Shown: positions 54,201 to 55,515 of the stretch, one piece after another
Layout: each line of letters begins with the position of its first letter
How positions within the stretch are numbered: the stretch's first letter is position 1
The notes under the pieces: model-generated
What the model was told of the DNA's origin: nothing
Databases searched by the model: none
The model's input: only the letters and a program-made list of their open reading frames with translations
Position numbers and translations under genes: made by a program
Assembly: GCA_015061285.1 (NCBI GenBank)
Contig: SUWW01000006.1
Coordinates: 1-64,000, forward strand
Direction: 5' to 3'
DNA: 64,000 nucleotides
Origin: Bacteroidales bacterium
GTDB lineage: Bacteria; Bacteroidota; Bacteroidia; Bacteroidales; Marinilabiliaceae

Positions 54201-55428
54201 CGACGACTACTCTACTTCTGATGTTGCTTCGGCTACGATGGGTACGAAAGTTACTGTTACACCGCTCTATCGCGAAGGCTACAATTTCGTTGGTTGGTCT
54301 ACTAAACCTACTAACTTAGTTATCAACGATGATAATACGTTCGAAATGCCAGCGAGTGATGTAGTGATAAATACAATCTTCAATACGATTACCTACACCA
54401 TTACCTATAACATACCTGATGGCGTAGAGAATAGCAACCGTACGCTCTACACGATTGTAGATGATGATATAAAGCTTGAAGATGTTTATCGCTCTGGATA
54501 CATATTCCAAGGCTGGTTCAACGAAATTGGCGATCAGGTAACTGTTATACCTTCTGGTTCTACAGGCAACATCACCTTGACTGCTAAGTGGAAAGCCGAC
54601 ATCGAAATTGAATGTATTGATTCTAAACCATTCATTACATGGAACAGTAGCGACTATACACAATTCGTAACTTGTGAAAACGAGGAGTCGATTGTGGTAG
54701 ATATTCCTACACCGCAAGGAACGTTCATCAATTGCAATGGTAAAGTCTTTACTGGCGAGCAGATTATGCGATATGTCAACTACACATTCTTCGTGAACGG
54801 CGTGAAGATGCAGTCTGATACTATCAACACCTTCACTCTGCCTGACGAAGGCATACCAAGCAAGGGTATTGTTGATGTTGCAGTATCGTTGCTCGAGGAT
54901 ACGGCTACGTGTCATATCAGCTACGAGATTCGCCGTCGCTTCATCACCATCATGTGGAACGATGTAATATCAGTAATTAATACTGGTGAATACACCGAAG
55001 ATGGTAAGTTGTTCGCTGCTGGTAAATATGAATGGTATCATCAGAAACTTGGAGAAACAGAGTTCAAGCAAATCGACGGTGTAATAGCTCCATACTATTG
55101 TGAAGATGGTGGCTTGACAGGTACTTACTACTTGATTGCTTATACTGAAGATGGCACCAAGTACAGATCGTGCGACAAGGTAATAGGTAATCAGTTGGTG
55201 GCTCAGTCGCTCGTGGCATATCCTAATCCATCGGCAGGCATAGTCAATGTCAAAGGTGGAACATGGGATGTCGGTGATGCGATAACCGTCGTCAACGAAA
55301 GTGGTCAGACAGTGATAACACGAACTGCCGAAAGCGCAACAAAAGACAAAGTCGATTTGTCGGGATTGCCGCAAGGAACCTACGTAATCAGAATTGGAAA
55401 CGATGTGGTTAGCGTAATAAAACGATAA
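24211..55428 (+). CDS. Giant 10,405-residue T9SS-type repeat surface protein
   Basis: One open frame of 31,218 bases, roughly 1.1 MDa. A long basic n-region leads to a signal peptide ending TWA|Q (residue 54). Then come a GLUG-type beta-helix (about 60-430), Ig-like YTG modules, BspA-type leucine-rich blocks at about 964-1347, 2869-3037 and 3266-3440, MBG-like tandem repeats (4455-4909), and two InlB-repeat arrays (about 4107-4454 and 5314-10130), totalling some 65 units by my count of GYxFxGW-like cores. Residues 10330-10405 are a type IX secretion sorting tail: AYPNPSAG at the front and VDLSGLPQGTYVIRIG near the end. The likely fate is export across the outer membrane and attachment as a long surface fibre. 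Adhesion is inferred from the repeat families; no enzyme domain was recognised. No stop or frameshift is seen. Confidence 0.93.
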   Translation: MRNVYRISAEPLALANVSLLSLRRLSKLHTRLYRLCAVAMCFLLTLGFSAETWAQTRTYGGITFNESTDAPLKNAAGYYQITNIRQLAFVAYRVNNNATWAGNDYILTADLDITGYEWVPIGNKYYTAGNANTKHGSFGTAINLGAGVFSGTFDGNGHTITGLTQTMGYTTSGLFGTARGTIKDLTLANVNVTGGNMSGALLGYSAYSASWTGGTTVTNCHVLSGTVSGKNEVGGLIGWSHGAVDECSNAASVTASAESVGGVVGGQDSNNMTYCTNYGSVVSTNTGYSLAGGIAGNLLGYNTPELLACVNYGSVTAAGMNTGGIVGEPNGQVLINSCMNYGDVSGATYVGGIAGTARNSRAAAGSNSTVSVCINYGNVSGTNYVSGIANSKGDGGGYEGIVTMNINVGKVTGTSNVGQISSTGLSLAGSVDNFYDYQKTYDCKGISLTADLTGKAEAKSTADTYKCQNTHANSDASKRLWRTLNGVAYPIPAMLYDGGDACAMLQMVAGVCLYTGSNYSTEGDYDLQIDSEFRLPKKLSNDIANITWEASPAGIVTATEGTNDWVFTPSGTLGGEVTLTPSINGTPCTDAAVTLTIGDITNSRLVYSPTPVPDYVWTGNAIEPSVVAQIYFGYLSSKASNKAGSLLDASQYLEITYEDNVDPGVGTIIIKGVNGYCGEQKLNFNIVPIHQITAVSYANAQESWTGSAIEADYDALTVTYDECVTNDDGSYKTTNTGKTVTGDALRALVESGQIILTYENNVDRGTATVTVSGDGTNFACKNDACKNFTFKIRMPLREMVLSEGYSAGNSVTRDHLAEIVSVYDFAGYGVNSTYYDLTYYDKNGALIPTGSGSINQTYSPITIRATVNTRGVNNQYVEGSYVEAKYLIGVQPYLFITQGSTHARFVAMSPAERNNYVAGTVYQGETVNATYSLTDIFSNTGTHTYQSKLWEDWYGAANPMPATITDVYFEESFKDLAWPSGAYMFQGMTALKHLHGVANFNTSAMISMRYMFDGCTALEDADNDFASFTAPEVEDMEAMFKNCEKLTKVDFSKMGGTPNLTYWLNDMFYQCFALEEVDLSGMTTNKVLEMKSVFQCPDPTKSGDTYSGKSNLKKANLSSWTFNACTSMQDMFRGCWQMEEVDLSSAAAAPNLTSLLRIFYYCTKLKSVDLNNFETSNKLNNVARMFSNCEAITSIKMDKLNTEGVTGTGGFNTYDDGMAEMFNNCRSLTSLDFLQHISTKNCTKFNRMFRSCMSLEEADLHKFETSKVKYINAMFESCRSLKKVSFLQCDLSKVEIAQYMFNDCSQLEVVDFSGVRRMPNLSNVKVMFNGCTSLKTIYCRDYDTDWTTGGKITTGNGDGSTNDANNSSDETAVFGKGWYDYSVDGGSGGTWRPSTAPSGLVGTPTPKLSIPKLDGESTSDYEARVNLLWFNDVTWAKAKAGDYDGQLGVGDGHYKSYRGLKSANLGGYFTAATLDAEIKYDRCVANDTIDAIYAGPDGYGLKIVKVIFDGQDVTTMTDYDGELYYEVIVTRGGKTTKRDVHGVWSAVTSEPADTINAGCDDITVTISTAETGIVRSQTFYIRPVSLQYDEAIDWNGVVDGQVWTGEQLKPDLTGKIHYKYTRRNGEEVDYVLTVAEKGSAEAATADVVCEYGENIEGEGTITLTGSATSDCADGYKTGGNFYGTKVLRFPIVKVTLDYPEPTYIGKEITKDVLGVKINNSAARNTMSMLVNGSYEDVSVDYSYDNNICVSRDANGEVIENAAIVMTFSSSAASLNFTVTKFFKIMPAPLTVRPKAATVVYGSNLTDLDYDQFEFECEGLVNGETIDGTDGCGNPVFKTMPKPNSDYSVSEGNPSTYKAAGTLHNINFYGGSAPNYEITYETEQLLEVVKRRLFVEADTKEVSFGDAAPTYTYSYRGFASGETASVLTGTPTLSCDYVPYARDMKFDIKVDVEGMSAANYTIEGVDAVLTVNPVELSKITNLQYTTTEFDNSIKRPTFNITTKPSDAVLSDAVVKIANDSSYIYTVYENNYYVGTATVSVDGDGTHYIGSLSKTFEITGECGLVVSKITEDDPVYTGEEIKFGVDVLSAKYLKVTKKYWLNNNQSVQVTVTSPTTLDDGVDVPQGKILTIVDLSGYSNADLEYAEEDYINAGSKNLSFNEDVAPFEENVSYTNYVKAYKGERSWWFGWNYGEGEPYGVNEQISNYGQVDRIYYEYDGNTGSGIFSPTYRWRYGNGNGQYESIFSTGGTEIQTAVLHGCGFTYTILPKDIDTTNVEGAGAVSIDMPYEHTAYTGSALEPEPIVKYNGMTLVKGTDYTLEYENNTAVGTATVTIKGIRETTPNYGNYKGEVTRTFEITKAPLTVRATVDKSSITYGDACPTIGYEIDASQLVGDVALHYADPDRYNMTEAEVLAEIFTTVPDPAVSTNYNVENALRRGVGTYNVTLGAFASNNYELTLENTTFDVTKKELTVKANHDDIQVSFGQSTKVEGGVEYNLKNQYYAAVITGFVYGETIADLDCRSNLRLLTEYIPYPETGHQQAGETARVYITGATGGTCPDDEDTNYTFKYYKADGTEVTNADDFATIYIKGSLLTITPTTGYNQIYYAGSLDEINASWTAKDEWNNTLVASDFDLEPVELTSTYGTNGHKYVGETFRITVAKGHKTNYTTRNFLPDVDIYKEVEIICRDLTPLDPATSANDDRLKIEGLNADNRIEVAYKNGAAVTKAEVLNAFTIQLKNGMNNDEWENLVEGTDYTLELMTTSGIGFSGDWTKAGLHRVKISALADNKYCGNFTVDVDILIVPAVVLTADGKATFGCFTPSQITVGGTFNGSEIEKIAKLPTGVLQDESGNLLSSSWVGYSDVYSTDLFNTYTEVVFDESFKKVYPTSTSGWFSGATGLTTITGINENLNTERVTNMSDMFYQCNALTSLDISDWNVSAVTTFYRMFEQCQSLKSLDLSSWNTANVTDMRGTFSHCDALEKLNIVGWNTANVTTANWMFANCKKLASIDLSTFDLGKCTDVANMFNGCTSLARIYCASSSTNFSGIKTRGDVFKNCNKCLLKGVDGTTVVIYDGSASGDYFKSASLGGYLSPKVGTLTPRVGELTATLDNDTTIFGSAVSLVPDLNVYFDGESDALTPDVDYIVTYYNETTKETLCEVTKPGRYTITIAGIGAYAGNVAETVDYYVVQPSVIVYNSSKNADFVLTTEAYTGKSLTYKDKSIERVYAISGLKLAEKPTVTIGDFNTSTYKSGTNNNGYWKSSSPDATILGIETITFDESFEKVRPTTMQSWFGRTGRDKKSDMALKTLVNPEYIHTELVTNMKYVFNACGALKTVDVSSWVTDKVTTLEGMFTCCAELTSVDVSNWNTENVTTFKDLFMWCYKLQAPDLSGWKTSKVTDMSAMFGKTYAMTHIDVSTFDVSKVTNFNYMFEACSTLERIYCESTTTNWASGAGQSSSNSNSSNTFDVNLPLLIGVASNGNQVLYSTVKSKSQAYAKAADLGGYFTPVVVTFDVADVVYTGNKVEPIVSNVWYTYTELEPYQEGTEDTHLKYVVEVIDPAIDVTDDAEVKVSRADFSEKNTTKTFKIMPKSIAEDDEELGTSPVLAGTIADKLYTGSAIELTSEELASLLTYNGVALVEGTDFEVMSYEDNINISTSTTKAKVTLTGKGNYKGTRVVEFNITKACLKTLETAGKVTVDDIAAQIFTHAAITPSVVVKREGTALAATTDYTVTYTNNTCVGSSTVTIKGANNYDDSDECALTTTFAIEPAALTLKANNVAVTYGHDFSEAATQGYTSTGFIAPDDAATLIEDVTYASEDYTNTKSVGEYKNQIDVVTPKDNADCALSLDNYTVTKADGKLTVNKANLATEDAAGQIAIPEIDDQTYTGSAIEPEITVTYSRNGVALVKGTDYKVTYTDNVNVGTATITIEGLASSTNWWNGNAITRTFNIVQAELSADIDESSFVYNGEAQKPTVTVTFGTTELAQSAANYSLTWSNASSTDVDSYTVTVTPGTNFSKVNGETTVTFTYTITKAERPAPTVTAVDETVCNKNDGKITGVTNEMEWSSDNITYTAATGNLENLSDGTYYVRYKESANYKQSAETTVTIDEGGKLTVTFDVDGGSTVEAKEVCYGETITAPSTTKDCYTFGGWYADATFSTSFDFTAGITDNTTIYAKFTQDRFTITWKNDNGAVLETDENVACGSTPNYDSATPTKTANAQYTYTFDKWSPAVATVSGDATYTATYKSDVNEYSITWVDGDDIILLEEVLAYGETPVYDGAITPTKTATAQYTYTFNGGWKPNVVSVVSPATYEAQFDSTVNKYTVTFVDYDDSAISSKDYDYGTAAADIAKPTDPTRTGYTFTGWTPTVAEVTANATYKATYSLDSYTITYNLDGGTVANANPTTYTVNSADITLNNPTRDGYTFKGWSGTDLTGDENQTVTIASGSTGNRTYTANWLRDVTVTFTAQTVNRTYKGTAWADETVYTYASNVDAYTVSAANITYNGADWDDSYIKTSRTDVGTSTVSLDQSKFENKNAAYNVTFVVNGEGELTIEPKAVTVTVKGNNDTKTYTGSEQSVSGYTFEDEFDGFVASKVNYTGDEHSTAKGTDVGTYNMTMTSADFSYNDANYDVTFTVENGALTITKQAVTITVTGNNATETFDGTAKSVIGYTATADFAEFDAAKVVYNGGTHNTATGTNVGYYEMAMVAGDFSYDDANFTVTFSIAQGKLTIEKKAVEILVAGETATKTYNREEQSVVDYALTGFGTGYDASKVTYSGTDDQKTAKGTNVGEYNMDLKVSDFAYSDNNYDVTFTVTNGKLTITQKEVTITVAGKKETKTYNGAEQSVVGYDLTGFGTGYDATKVSYSGGDVKQTAKGMNVGSYDMTMAATDFSYSDANYKVTFAVTNGKLTIESKAVTVTAQSFSINYGETPDYAAHIDYATLADGQTSADLATAAAATSDYGTAGNLCAGSYPITFTTEAADGNYTFTHTTGTLTVNAIAISAANVALEYASHAYTGSALEPSVTVTVDGKTLTEGTDYTVAYANNTEPGEAKVTVTGKCGYTGSPMVNFTIGKGCIVASEVTKLEDTYTYTGSPVVALSDIEVKYNGETLTEGPNGYSISFNSGADVTNVTGNPVTVTVKGTGNYGCEVAQTFTIAPATLTATATPLSFDYTGDIQKPTVIVKFGDTELAVSAENYTLSWNDESSTNAGDYTVTVMPGTNFSKVNGDDAYTFDYTINKVAYPAPTGLVAEAETVCDKNDGKITGVTSAMEYSTDGATYTAAVGDLTGLSDGTYYVRAAADANHLASERVELVVAAGGKLTVTFETNGGSAVEAKEVCYGATIAEPTTSKGDCYTFEGWYKEASFDNEFDFSSPITETTIIYAKFTIKTYTITWKNEDGTVLETDENVACGSTPNYDSTTPTKAATAQYTYTFDKWSPAVETVSQNATYTATYTSTVNKYTALAISNEVNGISVATVTPTGVKYDYGTEVTFSTTITDNCYEFVAWTRDAAGTDVASKNAEFTTTIKGDSTFYANFRIKTYKLNLTSGANGKITNQNASEDVVTGTPKEYTYDCGTTVTIEAVPTSGYKFVKWSDDVTDAVRTITMDAAKELSATFSAETYIVTLDGDGATTAGTALVEATYATALPAIETLPIRTGYTFAGFYTGQDGAGIQYYDNTGAGLKNWDIASNTTLYAKWNINQYTITFNTDGGTTIAPITQDYGTAVTAPANPTKTGYTFAGWDKTIPGTMPAENVTITAQWQINQYTITFNTDGGTTINPITADYGAAVTAPADPTKTGYTFNGWDKTIPTTMPAENQTITAKWSINEYTITFNTDGGTAIAPITQDYGTAVTAPANPTKTGYTFAGWDKTIPGTMPAENVTITAQWQINQYTITFNTDGGTTINPITADYGAAVTAPADPTKTGYTFNGWDKTIPTTMPAENQTITAKWSINEYTITFNTDGGTAIAPITQDYGTAVTAPANPTKTGYTFAGWDKTIPGTMPAENITITAQWTINQYTITFDTDGGNTIEPITQDYGTDVAAPENPTKTGYRFVGWDKDIPATMPAADMTIKAKWSINQYILTINRNDNTYGTVSGAGGYDYNTAAAINATANYGYKFVEWRNANGQISTTASTTVTVKSDTTITAIFEPVNFLVTANSDAQGTAAGSGNYTYKTSATVVATPSYGYKFKNWTNEADEVVSSEAEFEFTVVGDTTLTAHYDPITYTVTVNNTTGGSATGAGDYDYNEPAILVATPATGYHFMKWTSLDKDNNAVQLGTNATLNFTVTRDTTITANYEINSYTVTATSNGNGTTSGSATYTYGQTATLTATPNACYRFVNWTTGAGDVYSNAASIDINVTDNVTLYANFEKIAYELILAAGANGKVTNITAANEELTASTSKTYDYECGDEIQIKAEPNYGYKFVEWQNADGSRYSTDATTTVTMSANTKLTATFTELDYTVTANSDAQGSATGSGSYKYLSNATVVAAPIYGYQFKNWTNDNGDEVSTSASYTFTVTSDITLTAHYDAKTYTVTTNKTTGGETVTGGGSYVYNTEADLAATAMTGYHFVNWTSLDKDNNAVQLGTETSLNFTVTRDTTITANFEPNTYTVTFNVNGGAGETMAAQAFTYNVAQNLSANTYTREGYTFDGWALAADDAVAHTDQKSVINLTAENNGTVELFAHWKPINYTVTVNGGTADKTTANIGDEITLTFAGKTGYNPKDWTTTPALSVENNKFTMPAANVVVTANYTPKTYTVTLNNQGATTSGSTTIEATYDAALQDISVPTKAGYTFEGYYSAENGAGNKYYNGTGNGVRTWDIDDASATLYANWNINKYTITYMVDGVQDGDVEEYDFNALVTMRTEPTKVGYTFSHWSETITNMPAENKVITGTFSVNQYNATWMMNDGTTNTYTAQPTKFDYGTAITAPEGKPTRTGYEFKGWSRTSNASAPDESLGTMSENGETFYAVWAINTYLLTWNINTTDATATFGTTSYTVGNVTFNDPIVKPAPTRTGWSFKYWMETEAGSEANVPATMPAKPLTYYAYWEINKHNLTWHENSPAGSTAIFSGDYTQGNEVAYGTEIVVPTANCTGYTLVGWATSANGEVVDIDTRMPDADVTYYAIWAEASGIPYTVRHMQQNVDKTAYVEESTETKYGTTNGVTEAIAKTFDGFTALAITQGTIAADGSTVVEVKYDRKDFKLTWDFGNGTTTQTAGTDYTDAGSVTFGAALTAPTLTRTGYKNPTWSPEVPATMPAADATYTTVWTPNKYHVAFDNNGGVGEMGNQEFTFDVAQNLTANAFTKTGYHFTEWKDADDASKTYTDNQEVKNLTTVDGATITLKAQWKANNYTIVYNGNGATSGSIVNQLATYDQDVDIADNANATDYKRTGYTFNNWNTKANGTGTTYSATQSPKPQNLTSQNDGEVTLYAQWTVNTYTATWMMNDGSGETFTTSTFEYGAPITAPTTNPSRTGYTFLGWHTEYDATAKLDDLGTMPVDGITFYAVWTEADGIQYIVRHMWQNVDDDDYAVHETETKSGTTNAQTVAAAKEYDGFTVQTFAQKQIAADGSTVVDIYYNRNNYNLAWTLNGGTATNTYTAAGSVRFGKALTKPELEREGYDVYVWQPEVPATMPAGDATYEAVWTPNTYYVVFNSNSGTGAIERQTFTFDVSQKLAKNDNLITKEGYTFTGWNTAADGNGNPYADEQEVENLTSVKGATITLYAQWKANKYTIVYNGNHTGVTGNTQSTDAEYDQTVTIAANGFNVVGYTFNNWNTKAEGDGTSYAAGATPKNLTNEPNGIFNLYAQWTVNQYTVTWMMNDGTDDVYTTEPTTFNYGATITAPDGKPSRTGYDFVGWSKNRLATAKDESLGVMSENGETFYAVWTEADGVKYIVRHMQQNVDDDNYTEFETDEKHGKTNAQTAASANTYVGFTAQPFNQTSIAADGSTVVEINYNRNNYTLAWTLNGGTATNTYTAAGSVRYGKALTKPELEREGYDVYSWQPDVPATMPAGDATYEAVWTPNTYKVAFHNNTGSGSMTPQEFNYDEEKALTANTFTKTGYTFAGWVDANDATKTYTDGQKVKNLTSALGATIDLNAQWDANKYTVVYYGNHANVTGSMTSTAAEYDVDVTIANNGFNLKGHSFLNWNTNADGTGKTFEAGDVDKNLTAEPNGKFNLYAQWKANKYKATWMMNNGTADKFTETEVEYDTNITAPIPEPSREGYTFAGWSTSASALTPDSDLGTMDDDGETFYAVWTTNKYLLAWNVNAGDDATAKLEGTYTPNGMTVFGTNLVAPSATRHGYTFKGWSETQNGSTIEPILDKMPARALSYYAKWDVNKHTLTWNINSPSNSAAAFESDDYTKGSTDFDTTINAPSVSCVGYVFKGWTTSLDGDVVEPQTTMPDEDLTYYAKWEEAEGIKYIVRHYMQNVDDDNYTYTDEEKTGTTNATTAAVAKTVAGFASQNFTQGTIAPNGSTIVEIYYNRNNYTLTWEVAGGTIGSAPYTAAGSVRYGKALTAPSLTRTGYDVYVWSPEVPATMPAGDKTYTAVWTANTYEVVFNANTGKNTMPNQTFTVDVPQDLNENTFEKEGYTFTKWNTQADGNGTSYNDKQRIDVNLTTTNNAAINLYAQWAPNTYTIKYIGNKVNVTGATEPQVVTYDQNVTIATNGFNLVGYTFRNWNTQPDGGGVTYNEGDEKKNLNAEPNGEFKLYAQWRINKYDAVWMMNDGTNDTYATTRFDFDAQITAPDGEPTREGHTFQGWSKNQTATAADSELGTMDDGGETFYAVWTTNQYEIVWDKNATDAVLSGDYSSGSIYFGTNIRAPKAERTGYTLRGWSETQAGGTIEPIETTMPARNLHYYAQWNVNTHVLTWDPNSPANSTATLSGDYTKGNVAFGTPIDAPTAECVGYKFMGWATSKDSEVAPIAEMMPDKDVTYYAIWEARDDIQYIVRHYKQNVDDDLYTEVEADRETKTGTTNGLTSAAAKSYSGFTAQDFAQAEIAPNGSTVVDIYYDRNSYTLTWNYAGGEEGSATFTPAGETRFGKTLTAPKLTREGYDKYVWNPSVPATMPAAHSTYTAVWTPNTYKVAFNNNGGSGTMTSQAFTYDEAQDLKVNTFTREGYTFAGWAETNNDVVKYADAQNVKNLTSINDATVTLYAVWSAIDYTVTVNYGTSNKTTANIGETISLTPNTVTGCTFNSWNVVTEAGNAVTMSGNSFVMPAANVIATASYDTIYYKVTVSDGAKTDVATAKYQQVVTLDHDAKPGFNFTGWTVTDANSNEIIVNGGKFTMPASDVTVKANYVAIQYIITVDNGTADKNEAPMGEAVTITANAPADGYEFDYWEITNGEGASMNNANASSTILRVGTSNVNVRANYRLVDYTITVNNGTANKTTANMNELVTITANNPAIGYEFTGWTLVSGTGAQITSVTSNETTITVGTGNVEVTANYQLVEYTITVHGGTANYTTATYETTVSLTADDKLGYTFDDWVTEPNVNVTFTNTFVMPASDIDVTAKFIPNEYTIEYVNNGGVGTTVDQDATYDQDVTILSNTGFTKAGYEFISWNTQPDGSGATYYPGSTQKNLATEGTITLYAQWEIAGFIITFNNNGGKGSMATQQINYDVWDYLSKCTFTKTGYKFAGWNLKADGTAYRHDGKGINYEDEEYVSNITAGEAVTLYAQWKPVDYYVAFDGNADDVTGSMDNQLFRFDDAEPLNTNNYTRTGYTFTGWNRNSEGTSVAMADGEKVVNLSSTENDVVRLYAQWTANTYTITFKKNDGTGQMDDMTMTYGVEASLTPNAFTREGYVFSGWATSADGKGTRFENKQTVKNLVGDKGGVINLYAQWSPITYTIVYNANNSQAVGSTETQTFTYDVAQTLNANGYTVDGYSFKGWATTINGEVVYLDKQNVYNITTTPDAIINLYAVWTANMYYVVFDGNGSTSGSMSKQTLVFDEAKILNANAYVRSGYNFNGWNTAADGSGTAYIDKAVVYNLTNEANVDVTLYAQWKPGVYTITTDDYSTSDVASATMGTKVTVTPLYREGYNFVGWSTKPTNLVINDDNTFEMPASDVVINTIFNTITYTITYNIPDGVENSNRTLYTIVDDDIKLEDVYRSGYIFQGWFNEIGDQVTVIPSGSTGNITLTAKWKADIEIECIDSKPFITWNSSDYTQFVTCENEESIVVDIPTPQGTFINCNGKVFTGEQIMRYVNYTFFVNGVKMQSDTINTFTLPDEGIPSKGIVDVAVSLLEDTATCHISYEIRRRFITIMWNDVISVINTGEYTEDGKLFAAGKYEWYHQKLGETEFKQIDGVIAPYYCEDGGLTGTYYLIAYTEDGTKYRSCDKVIGNQLVAQSLVAYPNPSAGIVNVKGGTWDVGDAITVVNESGQTVITRTAESATKDKVDLSGLPQGTYVIRIGNDVVSVIKR
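24385..25500 (+). repeat. GLUG-type beta-helix region of the giant protein
   Basis: Repeated units such as VGGLIGWSHGAVDECSNAA, VGGVVGGQ, AGGIAGNLLG and TGGIVGEPNGQ, each about 20-30 residues and followed by NYGxV. This is the pattern of GLUG motifs found in secreted adhesins and IgA-peptidase-like proteins. It forms the mature N terminus. Confidence 0.8.
27100..28250 (+). repeat. BspA-type leucine-rich block 1 (13 units)
   Basis: About 13 units with the core MFxxCxxLxxxD, for example MFDGCTALEDAD, MFKNCEKLTKVD, MFRSCMSLEEAD and MFNGCTSLKTIY. This is the DUF285/BspA leucine-rich repeat associated with binding to fibronectin or to other bacteria in oral Bacteroidales. Each unit carries one Cys at the same place, forming a ladder. 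Confidence 0.85.
32815..33320 (+). repeat. BspA-type leucine-rich block 2 (6 units)
   Basis: Six units including MFYQCNALTSLD, MFEQCQSLKSLD and MFANCKKLASID, closing with MFNGCTSLARIYC. Preceded by EVVFDESFKKV, the same entry sequence used by blocks 1 and 3. Confidence 0.85.
34005..34530 (+). repeat. BspA-type leucine-rich block 3 (6 units)
   Basis: Six units including VFNACGALKTVD, MFTCCAELTSVD and LFMWCYKLQAPD, closing with MFEACSTLERIYC. Entry sequence ETITFDESFEKVRPT. The three blocks share start and end caps, so they probably arose by duplication inside the gene. Confidence 0.85.
36529..37572 (+). repeat. InlB-type repeat array 1
   Basis: Five Listeria-Bacteroides (Flg_new/InlB B) repeats, with cores CYTFGGW, YTYTFDKW, YTYTFNGGW, GYTFTGW and GYTFKGW. 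Each unit is about 65-75 residues. Confidence 0.85.
37573..38937 (+). repeat. Five tandem 89-97-residue MBG-like repeats
   Basis: Units start at 37573, 37864, 38131, 38398 and 38668. The core is VTVTVKG, then TKTYxGxEQSVxGY, a KGTxVGxYxM stretch and YDVTFTVxNGKLTI. The last two units are the most alike. The family resembles MBG domains; no function is assigned. Confidence 0.8.
41290..42423 (+). repeat. Six 189-bp tandem repeats, partly exact
   Basis: Copies start at 41290, 41479, 41668, 41857, 42046 and 42235, each 63 codons. The first five alternate between two types. Bases 41371-41726 are identical to 41749-42104, an exact 356-bp direct repeat with a 378-bp period. Any gain or loss of a copy keeps the frame. 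Confidence 0.95.
45577..52730 (+). repeat. Higher-order super-repeats with VRHMQQNVDDD modules
   Basis: MucBP-like modules begin at 45577, 46717, 47845, 49429 and 51004 (VRHMQQNVD, VRHMWQNVD, VRHMQQNVD, VRHYMQNVD, VRHYKQNVD). Each is followed by InlB-type units in the same order of subtypes. Spacings are 1140, 1128, 1584 and 1575 bases. The longer periods contain two additional InlB units of about 75 residues. Confidence 0.85.
55198..55425 (+). other. T9SS type A sorting domain of the giant protein
   Basis: The last 76 residues (10330-10405) match the Por secretion-system C-terminal tail. AYPNPSAGIVNV holds the PNP box, ITVVNESGQTV is the middle strand and VDLSGLPQGTYVIRIG is the closing box, ending in basic VIKR. 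In Porphyromonas and Flavobacterium such tails route proteins through T9SS and are then removed. Confidence 0.88.
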
Positions 55429-55439
55429 AAACAAATAGA

Positions 55440-55469
55440 TCTGCCGCTGGCAGCAAAACCAGCGGCAGA
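55440..55469. other. Strong hairpin between giant gene and barrel gene
   Basis: A perfect 11-bp stem, TCTGCCGCTGG and its complement, with an 8-base loop. On the plus strand it is followed by A-rich, not T-rich, sequence, so it is a poor rho-independent terminator for the giant gene. It may protect the mRNA 3' end or separate processing of the two messages. Confidence 0.8.
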
Positions 55470-55515
55470 CATAAAAAAAGAAATCGACTAATTACACAAC
55501 TAAACACTCGAAACC

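Larger units (their letters stand above)
40150..54600 (+). repeat. InlB-type repeat array 2 (about 60 units)
   Basis: A 14.4-kb array of InlB-type units with cores of the form GYxFxGW and ends such as LYAQW. Sub-arrays are: six near-identical 63-residue copies (41290-42423), divergent KFVEW/KFKNW units (42424-44000), super-repeats containing VRHMQQNVDDD modules (45577 onward), and divergent Flg_new_2-like units (51650-52730). Confidence 0.88.

Noticed and set aside
24211-55428. Giant gene as a polyketide/peptide synthase, phage tail or toxin of the Rhs/contact-dependent type
   Set aside because: No synthase, tape-measure, Rhs or toxin motifs; the content is repeat adhesin modules and a T9SS tail.
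55440-55469. Rho-independent terminator of the giant gene
   Set aside because: The hairpin is strong but followed by A-rich rather than T-rich sequence on the plus strand.
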